Assembly (NCBI GenBank): GCA_028279215.1
Contig: JANQOF010000069.1
Span: 1-36,004, forward strand
Reading direction: 5' to 3'
Source of the DNA: Pirellulales bacterium
Lineage (GTDB): Bacteria > Planctomycetota > Planctomycetia > Pirellulales > Lacipirellulaceae
Length of the DNA stretch: 36,004 nt
Under the pieces are notes generated by a model. That model searched no databases and had not been told where the DNA came from. It saw only the letters and a program-made list of their open reading frames with translations. Shown piece by piece: positions 1-7,471 of the stretch. Within the stretch, counting starts at the first letter, position 1. Each line of letters starts with the position of its first letter. A program made the position numbers and the translations under genes.

Positions 1-1
1 C

Positions 2-2182
2 GTACTCGACGTTGGCCAGCGGACGCATGCGTGCCTGTTGGGCCTGATGACGACGAGCAACGTGCGCCACCTCGCCGCTGGCGTAGTACCGAACCAGCCA
101 GGTGAGCGCTTGCTCGGCCAACGGATGATTGGGGTAGCGACGTGCGAGCAAGTACAAGGTGTCGGCCGTCATGGCATGCCGGCCCGTCTCGCGATAACCA
201 TCGGCCAGCTGAAACATGAGGTCGCCGCCCGAACGCGGTTCGAGACCGCCAGTGAGATTTACGACCTGAGCGCTCCAAGCGGGGCTGCCCTCGGCGTAAT
301 CGAGCAATCGCACGAGTTGGCGGCGCTTCTGGGTGAGTCGGCGAAGGCGATCGAGGTCGGCTGGGTTCGAGCTGGCCACCGCGCGGCGGGCGTCGCAGCC
401 AGGCGGCAGGTTCAGACCGGCGAACAGGTCGCGGGTGCTGACCGCCAAACCGTCTTGCTGCTCGATCAGTTCCAACTCGTCGAGCGGCGGAGCAAGCGTA
501 TGCTGACTAAACAACAACCCGCGTGCTGTCGAGGTCCAACCAGCGGGCGAACCGCCCAGCGTCGGCACAAAATCATCGGTGGGAAGACGGATCGACCCAC
601 GCTCGGCCTCGGGCAACAAACCAACGACTCGCTTCACTTGCCATGCTTCGAGCCCCGCGACTGCCAGCTCGGCATGTTGAGTGGGATCGGCCGCCGCGCG
701 AGTTGCCTCGCGGGCGAGCTGTTCGACCACCGCGTTGGCGGCATAGCGATGCTTGTCGCGCTGATGCGGCACCAGCAACACCTCGGGTCGCCAGGCGCGA
801 ATGGCGACCACCAAGTCGCCAAGCAACTGCTCGCGGGCAAGGCCATCGGTTTGACGATTCAATTCGGCGAGGAGCGATTCGGACGATGTATGAAATGCAA
901 GCGGCGGGGAAGCACTCGACCACAACGGCGGCAACATATCCGCGGCGATACTCGACAGTGCTTGGCCAACACGATGGCGATCGACCAACGTGGTCGATCG
1001 CTCGTTGCGTTCGAACAATGGCAACACGACCGTACGATAGCCTTCACCCGCGGAGTAGCGGCCGATGATTTCCAGTGGTGTGTGTTCGGGCGATGCAGTG
1101 ACGACGAGCATCGCGGCGCGGCCACCACCGCGCTGCGGGCGCCAGGATCGCCCTCCATCGGTGGTCGCCAGCACGGTGCCCAGTTGTCCTACCGCCCAAC
1201 CATGCTCGGCATCAACAAAGGCGAGACTGGTAATGGGGGCGCGAACGCCGGTGGCGGCGGTCGTCCAAGTTTGCCCGCCGTCGTCGGAGCGTGCGACCAC
1301 GCTACCCGGCCCGCCGGCAAGCCAAACCCGATTGCCCTGCGCAGCAATGGCGTTAATGTTCCAACTGCGACTGAGTCCCGCGCCGCCAAACGTCGGCAAC
1401 GCAGCAGGCGGTTGCCAAGTAGCGCCTGCGTCGGAGGTTCGAAGCACCAACCCATCATCGCCCACCATCCACCCGAAGGTCGGACTGGTCATAGCCATCG
1501 CGCGAGGGTGACGCGTGTCGATAGCGGCCAGCGGTGCCGGTCGGAGTTCGCGGTCGATTACCACGGCACGACGTGCATCGGCACCGGCGAGCAACCCACT
1601 ATTAGGATTCGCGAAGTCGGCGGCGAGCCACGTCGCCTGCTCGGTCGCGCCAAGCGGCTGCCAGCTCTTGCCACCGTCGCTCGAAGTAAACAAACCGGAA
1701 GGATAGAAGTTGCTACCATAGCCGGCGGCGACGCCGTGTGCCGCGTCGAAGAACTGAACGTGAGTCAATCGCGGCAACGTTGGCAAGTTCAACCGCTGCC
1801 AATGCTGCCCACCGTCGACCGTTCGCAGCACAACGCCGTCGGTGCGATGGGTGATGGGTGTGGCCGCGCCGCCGACAATCCACCCCCGCTGCGAATCGGC
1901 AAAGCTCACCGACAGCAGCGGGCACTCGACTCCCGATTGCTGCGGGCGCCAGTGGGCGCCGCCGTCGTCGGTGGCGAGCACCACACCGCGATCACCCACG
2001 GCCCAGCCGTGCTGAGCATCGGCAAACACCACGTCGTGCAAGGTTGCATCGGCGGCGAGAACGTCGGCCAGCGAAGTGCTGGGTAACGAGCCACGGCGAA
2101 TCGAACGCGACTGGCCAATCGCCTGACCGGCGATGGTGACCATACAAAGCAGGCAGCCAACAGATAGCGAATAACGAGACAT
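2..2182 (-). CDS. Secreted YCF48/BNR-repeat protein with degenerate PIG-L-like region (3' end missing)
   Basis: The frame is open from the ATG at 2182 to the window edge, 727 codons with no stop, so the C-terminus is outside. The start is preceded by AAGGA at 2193-2197, 10 bases upstream. The first 25 residues are a signal peptide (basic MSRY, hydrophobic core, AIGQS). Residues about 45-355 carry repeated blocks of the type 'HGWAVG...GVVLATDDGGAHW', as in YCF48/photosystem II stability factor and BNR-like beta-propellers. From residue 358 the sequence MLVVTASPEH begins a stretch patterned like a PIG-L deacetylase, but the HPDD metal motif reads SPEH; a later segment RPEVLLVPHQRDKH fits the family's second motif. 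A TPR-like helical stretch lies near residues 650-715. An exported scaffold or binding protein is likely; enzymatic activity is doubtful. A long plus-strand frame over the same bases is an antisense shadow. Confidence 0.8.
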   Translation of the reverse strand, partial: MSRYSLSVGCLLCMVTIAGQAIGQSRSIRRGSLPSTSLADVLAADATLHDVVFADAQHGWAVGDRGVVLATDDGGAHWRPQQSGVECPLLSVSFADSQRGWIVGGAATPITHRTDGVVLRTVDGGQHWQRLNLPTLPRLTHVQFFDAAHGVAAGYGSNFYPSGLFTSSDGGKSWQPLGATEQATWLAADFANPNSGLLAGADARRAVVIDRELRPAPLAAIDTRHPRAMAMTSPTFGWMVGDDGLVLRTSDAGATWQPPAALPTFGGAGLSRSWNINAIAAQGNRVWLAGGPGSVVARSDDGGQTWTTAATGVRAPITSLAFVDAEHGWAVGQLGTVLATTDGGRSWRPQRGGGRAAMLVVTASPEHTPLEIIGRYSAGEGYRTVVLPLFERNERSTTLVDRHRVGQALSSIAADMLPPLWSSASPPLAFHTSSESLLAELNRQTDGLAREQLLGDLVVAIRAWRPEVLLVPHQRDKHRYAANAVVEQLAREATRAAADPTQHAELAVAGLEAWQVKRVVGLLPEAERGSIRLPTDDFVPTLGGSPAGWTSTARGLLFSQHTLAPPLDELELIEQQDGLAVSTRDLFAGLNLPPGCDARRAVASSNPADLDRLRRLTQKRRQLVRLLDYAEGSPAWSAQVVNLTGGLEPRSGGDLMFQLADGYRETGRHAMTADTLYLLARRYPNHPLAEQALTWLVRYYASGEVAHVARRHQAQQARMRPLANVEY

Positions 2183-2399
2183 CGATCGAGCATCCTTGCT
2201 GTCGATTCATTGGACGACGAATTGCCAGCAATTGTAACCTGAACCCACCATTTCGCCCTAGACGAGAACCATGGCAACTGGTCGCTCCACATGTGCCGAT
2301 TGTGCTAGCAATGGCGGCGACCCATTGGCGATGCGTGAGCTACATTTCGGTGCCGCCACGCATATCGATTTTCACCGTACCTCCGGGCCGCCGCTGACC

Positions 2400-3980
2400 A
2401 TGTCCCAGTCCAATTCACCCCTTGAGTCGATGGTCGCGAAGGCCGAATCACTTTACACACTACCGGCAGTCGCTATGGAGGTCATCCGACTCACCGATTC
2501 GGATCGGGTTGACACTCGTGCCCTCAAGGAGTGCATCGAGCGTGACCCCGCGCTGGCCGCCAAGCTGCTCAAAGTGGTGAACAGTTCGCTGTTTGGGCTG
2601 GTGGGCAAGGTTGAGAACCTGACGCAAGCGATCGCACTGCTCGGCATCAAACCGCTCAAGCTGCTGGTGCTCGGCTTCAGCCTACCATCTGAGCTGCTCA
2701 CCGATCTCGACGCCGAGCAATTGGCCCGCTACTGGCGCGGCGCATTGACGCGAGCGGTTGTCGCTCGTCAACTGGCCGAAGCGAAGTGGCAGATCCCCGG
2801 CGACGATGCGTTCCTGGTCGCCCTGCTTCAAGATGTTGGAATGCTCGTGCTGCTTCAGCAACTCGCGACGCCGTATGCTCGATTCCTTGCCCAGGTGAGG
2901 AACGAGCGAGGTCGGCTGGTAGAGCTTGAACAAACGTCGCTTGGTTTCGATCACCGTGAGCTGACCGCGGCTCTCTTGAGCCGTTGGCATTTGCCCGAGA
3001 TGTACACGAAGGCCATTCTCGATACTCCATCGAGCGAAGACACATCGCAGTCGCGCGATCCTCGCGCGATTGTGCAAGTGTTGTCTTTGGCCAATCTGTT
3101 CGTCGAGTTGGTAGGCGAGCATCGACTGCAAGTACTACCTGAGCTATTGGAACTTGGAGCGCAGTACTGCGACCTGACCAAGGACGATGTGAGCAAGCTG
3201 GTTTCGGAGACGGAACCTCGCGTCGACCAACTCGCCGGTGTGCTGCAAGTGGAACTCGGCGGAGCGATTAACTACACCCAAGTCTTGACAGCCGCGCATC
3301 AGCAACTGTCGGAGGTTGCCGCCGACGCTGCGGGTATGTTGATGCTCACCGAGCAGGAGCTATACGACAACGTACTCACCGAATCGCGCGACTTGCAGCA
3401 GGCAGTGCGCGAGTTCCCCCAGTACCGCACGGCGGAACCGGCAAACAACCTCGGCGAGCGAACCGATGGCCCGGCGGCCACACCGCGGCCACGCACGATG
3501 GCCGCGACATCCTCCGTCGCCCATGCGAACGCACTACAGCGGCTGACGGCTGGCGTCACTGCGGCGGCAACCGCGTGTCGCGCGCGTCGCGAACCATTGA
3601 GTCTGCTCACGTGCGAAACGACGGTCGAAGACCAGTCGCTCGGCATCGATTGTCGTAGCGCCTTAGAGGCAGGCCTGCAGCAACTCGCATCCGAAATCGA
3701 TCTCCCAAGCGAGCACATCTTTCGTTTGGCGAGCAGCACGATCGCCTTAGTGCTACCCAACACCGAGCGGCGCGACGCCGTAGAGATAGCGCGGACTCTG
3801 GCAGAGCACTGCGGCGATGCGGCCCAATTGGCAGCCGTACAACTCAAGGCCGGCGCAGCCCAGGTTGCCGCCATTCCGAAGGGATTCGATTCACAATGCC
3901 TGATCGACGCAGCCGACGGGTGCCTGGAAGCGGCGAGGGCGAGCGGAGGCACTTCGACCAAAAGCATTGAAGTCTATTAA
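2400..3980 (+). CDS. HDOD domain protein with degenerate GGDEF-like C-terminus
   Basis: 526 residues from the ATG at 2400 (MSQSNSPLES). The frame stays open back to an ATG at 2271, but those extra 43 residues look like no domain, so the later start is preferred; no clear ribosome site decides it. Residues about 18-215 are an HDOD domain: 'LYTLPAVAMEVIRL', 'DPALAAKLLKVVNSSLFG' and 'AIALLGIKPLKLLVLG' are typical. The HD position in the helix 'ALLQDVGML' has Gln for His, so phosphodiesterase activity is not expected. Residues about 365-526 follow the pattern of a GGDEF domain (RLASSTIALVLPNTERRDAVEIA, then ADGCLEAARASGG) but lack the GG(D/E)EF active-site loop. It is therefore probably a cytoplasmic signalling adaptor, not a cyclic-di-GMP synthase. 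It diverges from the gene at 2182. Confidence 0.85.
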   Translation: MSQSNSPLESMVAKAESLYTLPAVAMEVIRLTDSDRVDTRALKECIERDPALAAKLLKVVNSSLFGLVGKVENLTQAIALLGIKPLKLLVLGFSLPSELLTDLDAEQLARYWRGALTRAVVARQLAEAKWQIPGDDAFLVALLQDVGMLVLLQQLATPYARFLAQVRNERGRLVELEQTSLGFDHRELTAALLSRWHLPEMYTKAILDTPSSEDTSQSRDPRAIVQVLSLANLFVELVGEHRLQVLPELLELGAQYCDLTKDDVSKLVSETEPRVDQLAGVLQVELGGAINYTQVLTAAHQQLSEVAADAAGMLMLTEQELYDNVLTESRDLQQAVREFPQYRTAEPANNLGERTDGPAATPRPRTMAATSSVAHANALQRLTAGVTAAATACRARREPLSLLTCETTVEDQSLGIDCRSALEAGLQQLASEIDLPSEHIFRLASSTIALVLPNTERRDAVEIARTLAEHCGDAAQLAAVQLKAGAAQVAAIPKGFDSQCLIDAADGCLEAARASGGTSTKSIEVY

Positions 3981-4050
3981 TCGACTGATGATTGGTGGGC
4001 AACATGAGCGCGGGTCGCGGCACACGAGCCGCTTTGATAAGATCGGCACC

Positions 4051-5082
4051 ATGAGCGAGAATCCTCCGTCCGCTGAGCCAGCACCAGCGCCCGCTGCCCC
4101 ACCCAAGGCTCCCACACCGGCGGCGCCTGGCGAGACCCTATCGGCAGGCGACGAGATGGTGGGCCGCGAATTGCGGCGTTCCGACATCGAGACCACCCCC
4201 CAGGTCACGCGAAATCGCACGTTGCCAATCGTGCTGTTTGTGGCCACGTGCCTTTCCACATTTTGGGTGGGTGCCGCGAAGTACCATCCGCTCGACACCA
4301 TGGGAAACCCCTCAGCCATGTGGGCCGTTATCCAATCCAATTGGGTTGAAGGTCTTACCTACATGGGCGCGGTACTGGCGATTCTGCTGACGCATGAGAT
4401 GGGGCACTTCTTGCAAACGGTGCGGCACGGCATCCCAGCGAGCTACCCGCTCTGCATCCCCGTGCCCTTCAACCCAATCGGCACGATGGGCGCGGTGATC
4501 AGCATGGACGGCATGCGAGCCGACCGCAAACAGATCTTCGATATCGGCATCGCTGGCCCGCTTGCCGGCTTGGTGGTGGCGATACCGATTCTCTGGGTCG
4601 GAGTGCAGCAGCTCGACTTGACGACCGACGTCGGCCCTCGCGAGATCCAGCTCAACAGCCCCGTGATCGTCACTTGGATGATGGAATACTTGCACCCCGA
4701 GTGGAATGACAAGTCCGACTGGATTGCCATCTCGCAGGTCAATCCATGGTTCATGGCAGGTTGGGTGGGTATGCTGATCACGGGACTCAATATGCTACCC
4801 ATCAGCCAACTCGACGGCGGGCATACGCTATACGGATTATTCGGCCCCCGCGCGCAGTCTTACGCCCGCGCCTTCCTCGTGGTGGCCATTGCCTACGTGG
4901 TAATCAACCTTGAACAGGCGGCCATCTGGTCGCCCATGTTGATCCTGGTGATCTTAATGGGCGTTAATCACCCCAAGACGGCCAACGACAAAGTCGAACT
5001 CGATGATGTGCGCTGGATCCTAGGAATGGCATCGCTATCGATCCCCATCTTGTGTTTTCCGTTGTTGGGGTTGAAACAATAA
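4051..5082 (+). CDS. Site-2 protease family (M50) membrane metalloprotease
   Basis: 343 residues from the ATG at 4051; the frame is open back to 3967 but overlaps the preceding gene, and MSENPPSAEP begins a normal Pro/Ala-rich cytoplasmic tail. The zinc motif HEMGH is at residues 115-119 inside a hydrophobic helix. The third ligand motif NMLPISQLDGG is at 247-257 with Asp255. Other hydrophobic helices lie near residues 57-75, 165-184, 235-250, 272-288, 293-305 and 324-340. There is no PDZ domain, as in the compact group of bacterial and plastid S2P/EGY-like proteases. It should cleave membrane-embedded substrates such as anti-sigma factors. The substrate cannot be told from the sequence. The gene starts 70 bases after the HDOD gene on the same strand. 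Confidence 0.88.
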   Translation: MSENPPSAEPAPAPAAPPKAPTPAAPGETLSAGDEMVGRELRRSDIETTPQVTRNRTLPIVLFVATCLSTFWVGAAKYHPLDTMGNPSAMWAVIQSNWVEGLTYMGAVLAILLTHEMGHFLQTVRHGIPASYPLCIPVPFNPIGTMGAVISMDGMRADRKQIFDIGIAGPLAGLVVAIPILWVGVQQLDLTTDVGPREIQLNSPVIVTWMMEYLHPEWNDKSDWIAISQVNPWFMAGWVGMLITGLNMLPISQLDGGHTLYGLFGPRAQSYARAFLVVAIAYVVINLEQAAIWSPMLILVILMGVNHPKTANDKVELDDVRWILGMASLSIPILCFPLLGLKQ

Positions 5083-5261
5083 CCAGCACGAAAACCGTTC
5101 GCTACGACCGAAAGCTTGAAGTACTTCTTGCCGATCAGACGCTACCAACGACGAACTAGATCGCGATCTGAACAGAAGCAAGAAGAAGAGAAGTCGTGGA
5201 CTACGTTTCCACCGTGCTCTCTGCTGCCTGCTGTTGATTCAGTGATGTCCATGGCGGATTG
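5083..5261. other. Convergent intergenic region, no gene supported
   Basis: 179 bases lie between two genes that end towards each other. A short open frame (5116-5337, plus) runs into the opposite gene and has no coding character. There are two short perfect palindromes without loops, GAAGTACTTC (5118-5127) and AGATCGCGATCT (5158-5169). I see no hairpin with a T-tract, so no terminator is called. Confidence 0.5.
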
Positions 5262-5924
5262 TCACCGAAAACACCCTGTCCGCAAGAAACTCTCGACGCA
5301 ATCCGCGGTTCGACGACGCCACAGAATACTCGTGTGAAGGCTATTGAGCGTGACGTGGTCGCGATGATTGTCCAGCATTGTCGAGTCCGCGGGCACCACG
5401 TTGTCGCGTGCGGCGGCGACGATTCCAACTTCGTGACCGTCAAGTGTTCGCGGTAAGCGGTTTACAAAGCTGCCGGGCACGTCGGAAAGCTCGACCAGCG
5501 TGTTGGAGATCCAACCGTACACGGGAGCCAACCTCCGCGCCGCATGCGAACCCCGATTCGGCGGGCCAATCATCACGATGCGTCCCATGTTCTCTGGCAC
5601 ACCAGCCAAGAGCGCGCATCGGGTAACAATGCTCCCCATGCTGTGGGCAACCACGTGAATCGGGCGGTTCGGTTGGCGATCGGCAAGTTCGTGTAGTCGG
5701 GTCGAGAATTGCTCACCCAGCCGCCGGTTCGATCCCCGGATTGAAAAGTACCCATGCAGATGCGTATCGAAGCCGCGACTTCGCAGACGAGCGGCCATCG
5801 GAGCGAGGATCCATTTCGTCGACGCGATACCGTGTGTTAGGACCACCAAGTCACGCGGAGCGCCTGCGCGGTAAGCCGTTTCCGCGCTCGGGACAGGAGA
5901 TTCAGAAATCGTGTCGACAGTCAT
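5262..5924 (-). CDS. Alpha/beta hydrolase, lipase-like
   Basis: 220 residues, a compact alpha/beta hydrolase without signal peptide. The strand and oxyanion region 'VVLTHGIAS' is at 27-35. The nucleophile elbow reads VVAHSMGS with Ser95. 'GPPNRGSHAAR' at 120-130 is typical of the lipase/PGAP1-like group (DUF7379-like triacylglycerol lipases). Likely acid and base are Asp174 (AARDNVVP) and His197 (NSLHTSI). The substrate is unknown; small ester or lipid hydrolysis is the family expectation. It follows the E2 gene by 79 bases on the same strand, so it could be read through from the pyruvate dehydrogenase operon, though a functional link is not evident. Confidence 0.85.
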   Translation of the reverse strand: MTVDTISESPVPSAETAYRAGAPRDLVVLTHGIASTKWILAPMAARLRSRGFDTHLHGYFSIRGSNRRLGEQFSTRLHELADRQPNRPIHVVAHSMGSIVTRCALLAGVPENMGRIVMIGPPNRGSHAARRLAPVYGWISNTLVELSDVPGSFVNRLPRTLDGHEVGIVAAARDNVVPADSTMLDNHRDHVTLNSLHTSILWRRRTADCVESFLRTGCFR

Positions 5925-6003
5925 CGCTAACCTCTGCCGGGTTCACGTAACTGTACGCGGCGGAGACCCAAACGGTGAGTGGCGACGGACTTGGACCCGC
6001 ATG

Positions 6004-7374
6004 TCACGGTGCCAATAGCAATCGACCCGGTGCCGCGAGGAACCCTTTGACTTCGTTCAAAAAGCGGGCGGCGTCAGCTCCATCGACCACGCGATGATCG
6101 TACGTGAGCGACAGCGGCATGATGAGTCGTGCTTCGATGCCGTCCTCGACAATCGTGGGTAGCATGCGACTGCGGCCAATCAGCAGGATCGCCACTTCGG
6201 GCGGATTGATGATGGGGGTCGAGTAGGTACCGCCTACCGCCCCCATGTTGCTGATGGTAAACGTACCACCTTGCATTTCCTCGTTGGCTAGTGATCGCTC
6301 ACGCGCCGCATCGATTAAGCGGTCCAACTCGCGGGCGATCTGTGAGATGCTCAATCGGTCGGCATCGCGAAGTACCGGCACCATCAGGCCGTGTTCGGTA
6401 TCGACCGCAACGCCGACGTTGACGTATTCCTTGTAGATTACATTGCCGGACTCCATGTCGACCGAGGCATTCACGATGGGGTGCATCTTCAGGCTCGATG
6501 CAATGGCTTTGACCAAGAACGGCATCTGCGAAAGCTTGAGCCCCTGCTTGGCGTAATCGTCCTTCGACTGCTGCCGCATCTCTTCGAGTTCGGTTACGTC
6601 GACGTCGTCGAAGTTTGTAAGCTGCGGAATAGTGGTGTAGCTCGCGATCATGTTCGACGCGATCTTCTTCCGCATACGGCTCATCTTCTCCACCCGTACC
6701 GCACCCTGACCATCGGAGTTGGGTGAACCGGGTGGCGTTACGCCCGGGGCGGCGGAAGCGGCTGCCTGCTCCTGTGCCTTGCGAACATGCGCCCGCACGT
6801 CTTCTTCGGTGATCCGTCCACCGCTGCCGCTCGGTCGAACGCGGCGCAAGTCGACACCCAACTCACGTGCGAGTCTTCGGACCGCCGGGCCCGCCGCGGC
6901 AGAGGCGACACCGTCTCCAGGCACGGCCGACTGTATAGTGGCTTCTGGCGCGACCGGCGCTGGGGCCAACGGAGCCGGCGAAGATGGGACGGGCGGAGGA
7001 GTTGTCGCCGGGACCGGTGGCACCGGCGCTTCGACCTTGGGTGGCTCAGGCAGCGGCTCCGGGGCTGGCACTGGTGCCGCTGGCTGTTCAGCTTTGGGCT
7101 CCTCCTTGGCTGGCGCGGACGCCGCGGCGCCGTTCGCGCCGGGCTCGATTTGGAAGATCGGCGCACCAACGTCGACCGTGTCGCCCTCGCTCACCAGAAT
7201 CTTGACGATGGTCCCAGCCTCGGGGCTCGGCACGGCGGCTGTGGCCTTATCGGTTTCGATTTCCAATAGGTCCTGGTCCTTGGTAACAGCTTCGCCTTCG
7301 CTCACGAAGATCGTCAGCACGTCGCCCTGGTCGATGTTCTCGCCCAAATTAGGAAGTGTGATTTCCGTTGCCAT
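6004..7374 (-). CDS. aceF: Pyruvate dehydrogenase E2, dihydrolipoamide acetyltransferase
   Basis: 456 residues. E2 carries the acetyl group on a swinging lipoyl arm and transfers it to CoA in the cytoplasmic pyruvate dehydrogenase complex. One lipoyl domain occupies residues 1-78, with the lipoylated Lys43 in ETDKAT. A Pro/Ala-rich flexible linker spans about 85-155. The peripheral subunit-binding domain is about 160-197 (AVRRLARELGVDL...GRITEEDV). The catalytic domain fills about 225-456, with the active-site motif HRVVDG (His427, Asp431). E. coli E2 has three lipoyl domains, so this one is short, which is common outside enterobacteria. It is the last of three PDH genes on this strand, 97 bases after E1. 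The 2-oxoglutarate or branched-chain E2 alternatives are disfavoured by the adjacent homodimeric E1. Confidence 0.93.
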   Translation of the reverse strand: MATEITLPNLGENIDQGDVLTIFVSEGEAVTKDQDLLEIETDKATAAVPSPEAGTIVKILVSEGDTVDVGAPIFQIEPGANGAAASAPAKEEPKAEQPAAPVPAPEPLPEPPKVEAPVPPVPATTPPPVPSSPAPLAPAPVAPEATIQSAVPGDGVASAAAGPAVRRLARELGVDLRRVRPSGSGGRITEEDVRAHVRKAQEQAAASAAPGVTPPGSPNSDGQGAVRVEKMSRMRKKIASNMIASYTTIPQLTNFDDVDVTELEEMRQQSKDDYAKQGLKLSQMPFLVKAIASSLKMHPIVNASVDMESGNVIYKEYVNVGVAVDTEHGLMVPVLRDADRLSISQIARELDRLIDAARERSLANEEMQGGTFTISNMGAVGGTYSTPIINPPEVAILLIGRSRMLPTIVEDGIEARLIMPLSLTYDHRVVDGADAARFLNEVKGFLAAPGRLLLAP

Positions 7375-7414
7375 TGTCGTGTGCCCGCTATGTGTATTGC
7401 CCGCGACGATTTAC

Positions 7415-7429
7415 CCGCGAATGTCGCGG
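7415..7429. other. Short stem-loop between the E1 and E2 genes
   Basis: CCGCGA (7415-7420) and TCGCGG (7424-7429) form a perfect 6-bp stem around a 3-base loop, 41 bases before the E2 start in the transcript. A further CCGCGA copy is at 7401-7406 and could compete for pairing. There is no T-tract, so it is not a standard terminator. A processing or translation role is possible, and so is chance. Confidence 0.3.
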
Positions 7430-7471
7430 ATGTTTGTCTTGTTCTATCGTTGTCTATCCATGGCCAATGCT

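Noticed and set aside
38..2086. 682-codon open frame on the plus strand
   Set aside because: Its translation is Arg/Gly/Gln/His-rich without domains, while the minus strand over the same bases encodes a signal peptide and BNR/YCF48-type repeats. It is an antisense shadow.
5118..5169. Palindromes GAAGTACTTC and AGATCGCGATCT as a bidirectional terminator
   Set aside because: They have no loop and no T-tract, and short palindromes of this kind are expected by chance.
5116..5337. Possible 73-codon gene between the M50 protease and the hydrolase
   Set aside because: It overlaps the end of the hydrolase gene on the other strand, has no ribosome site and has a random-looking Arg/Ser/Lys-rich product.
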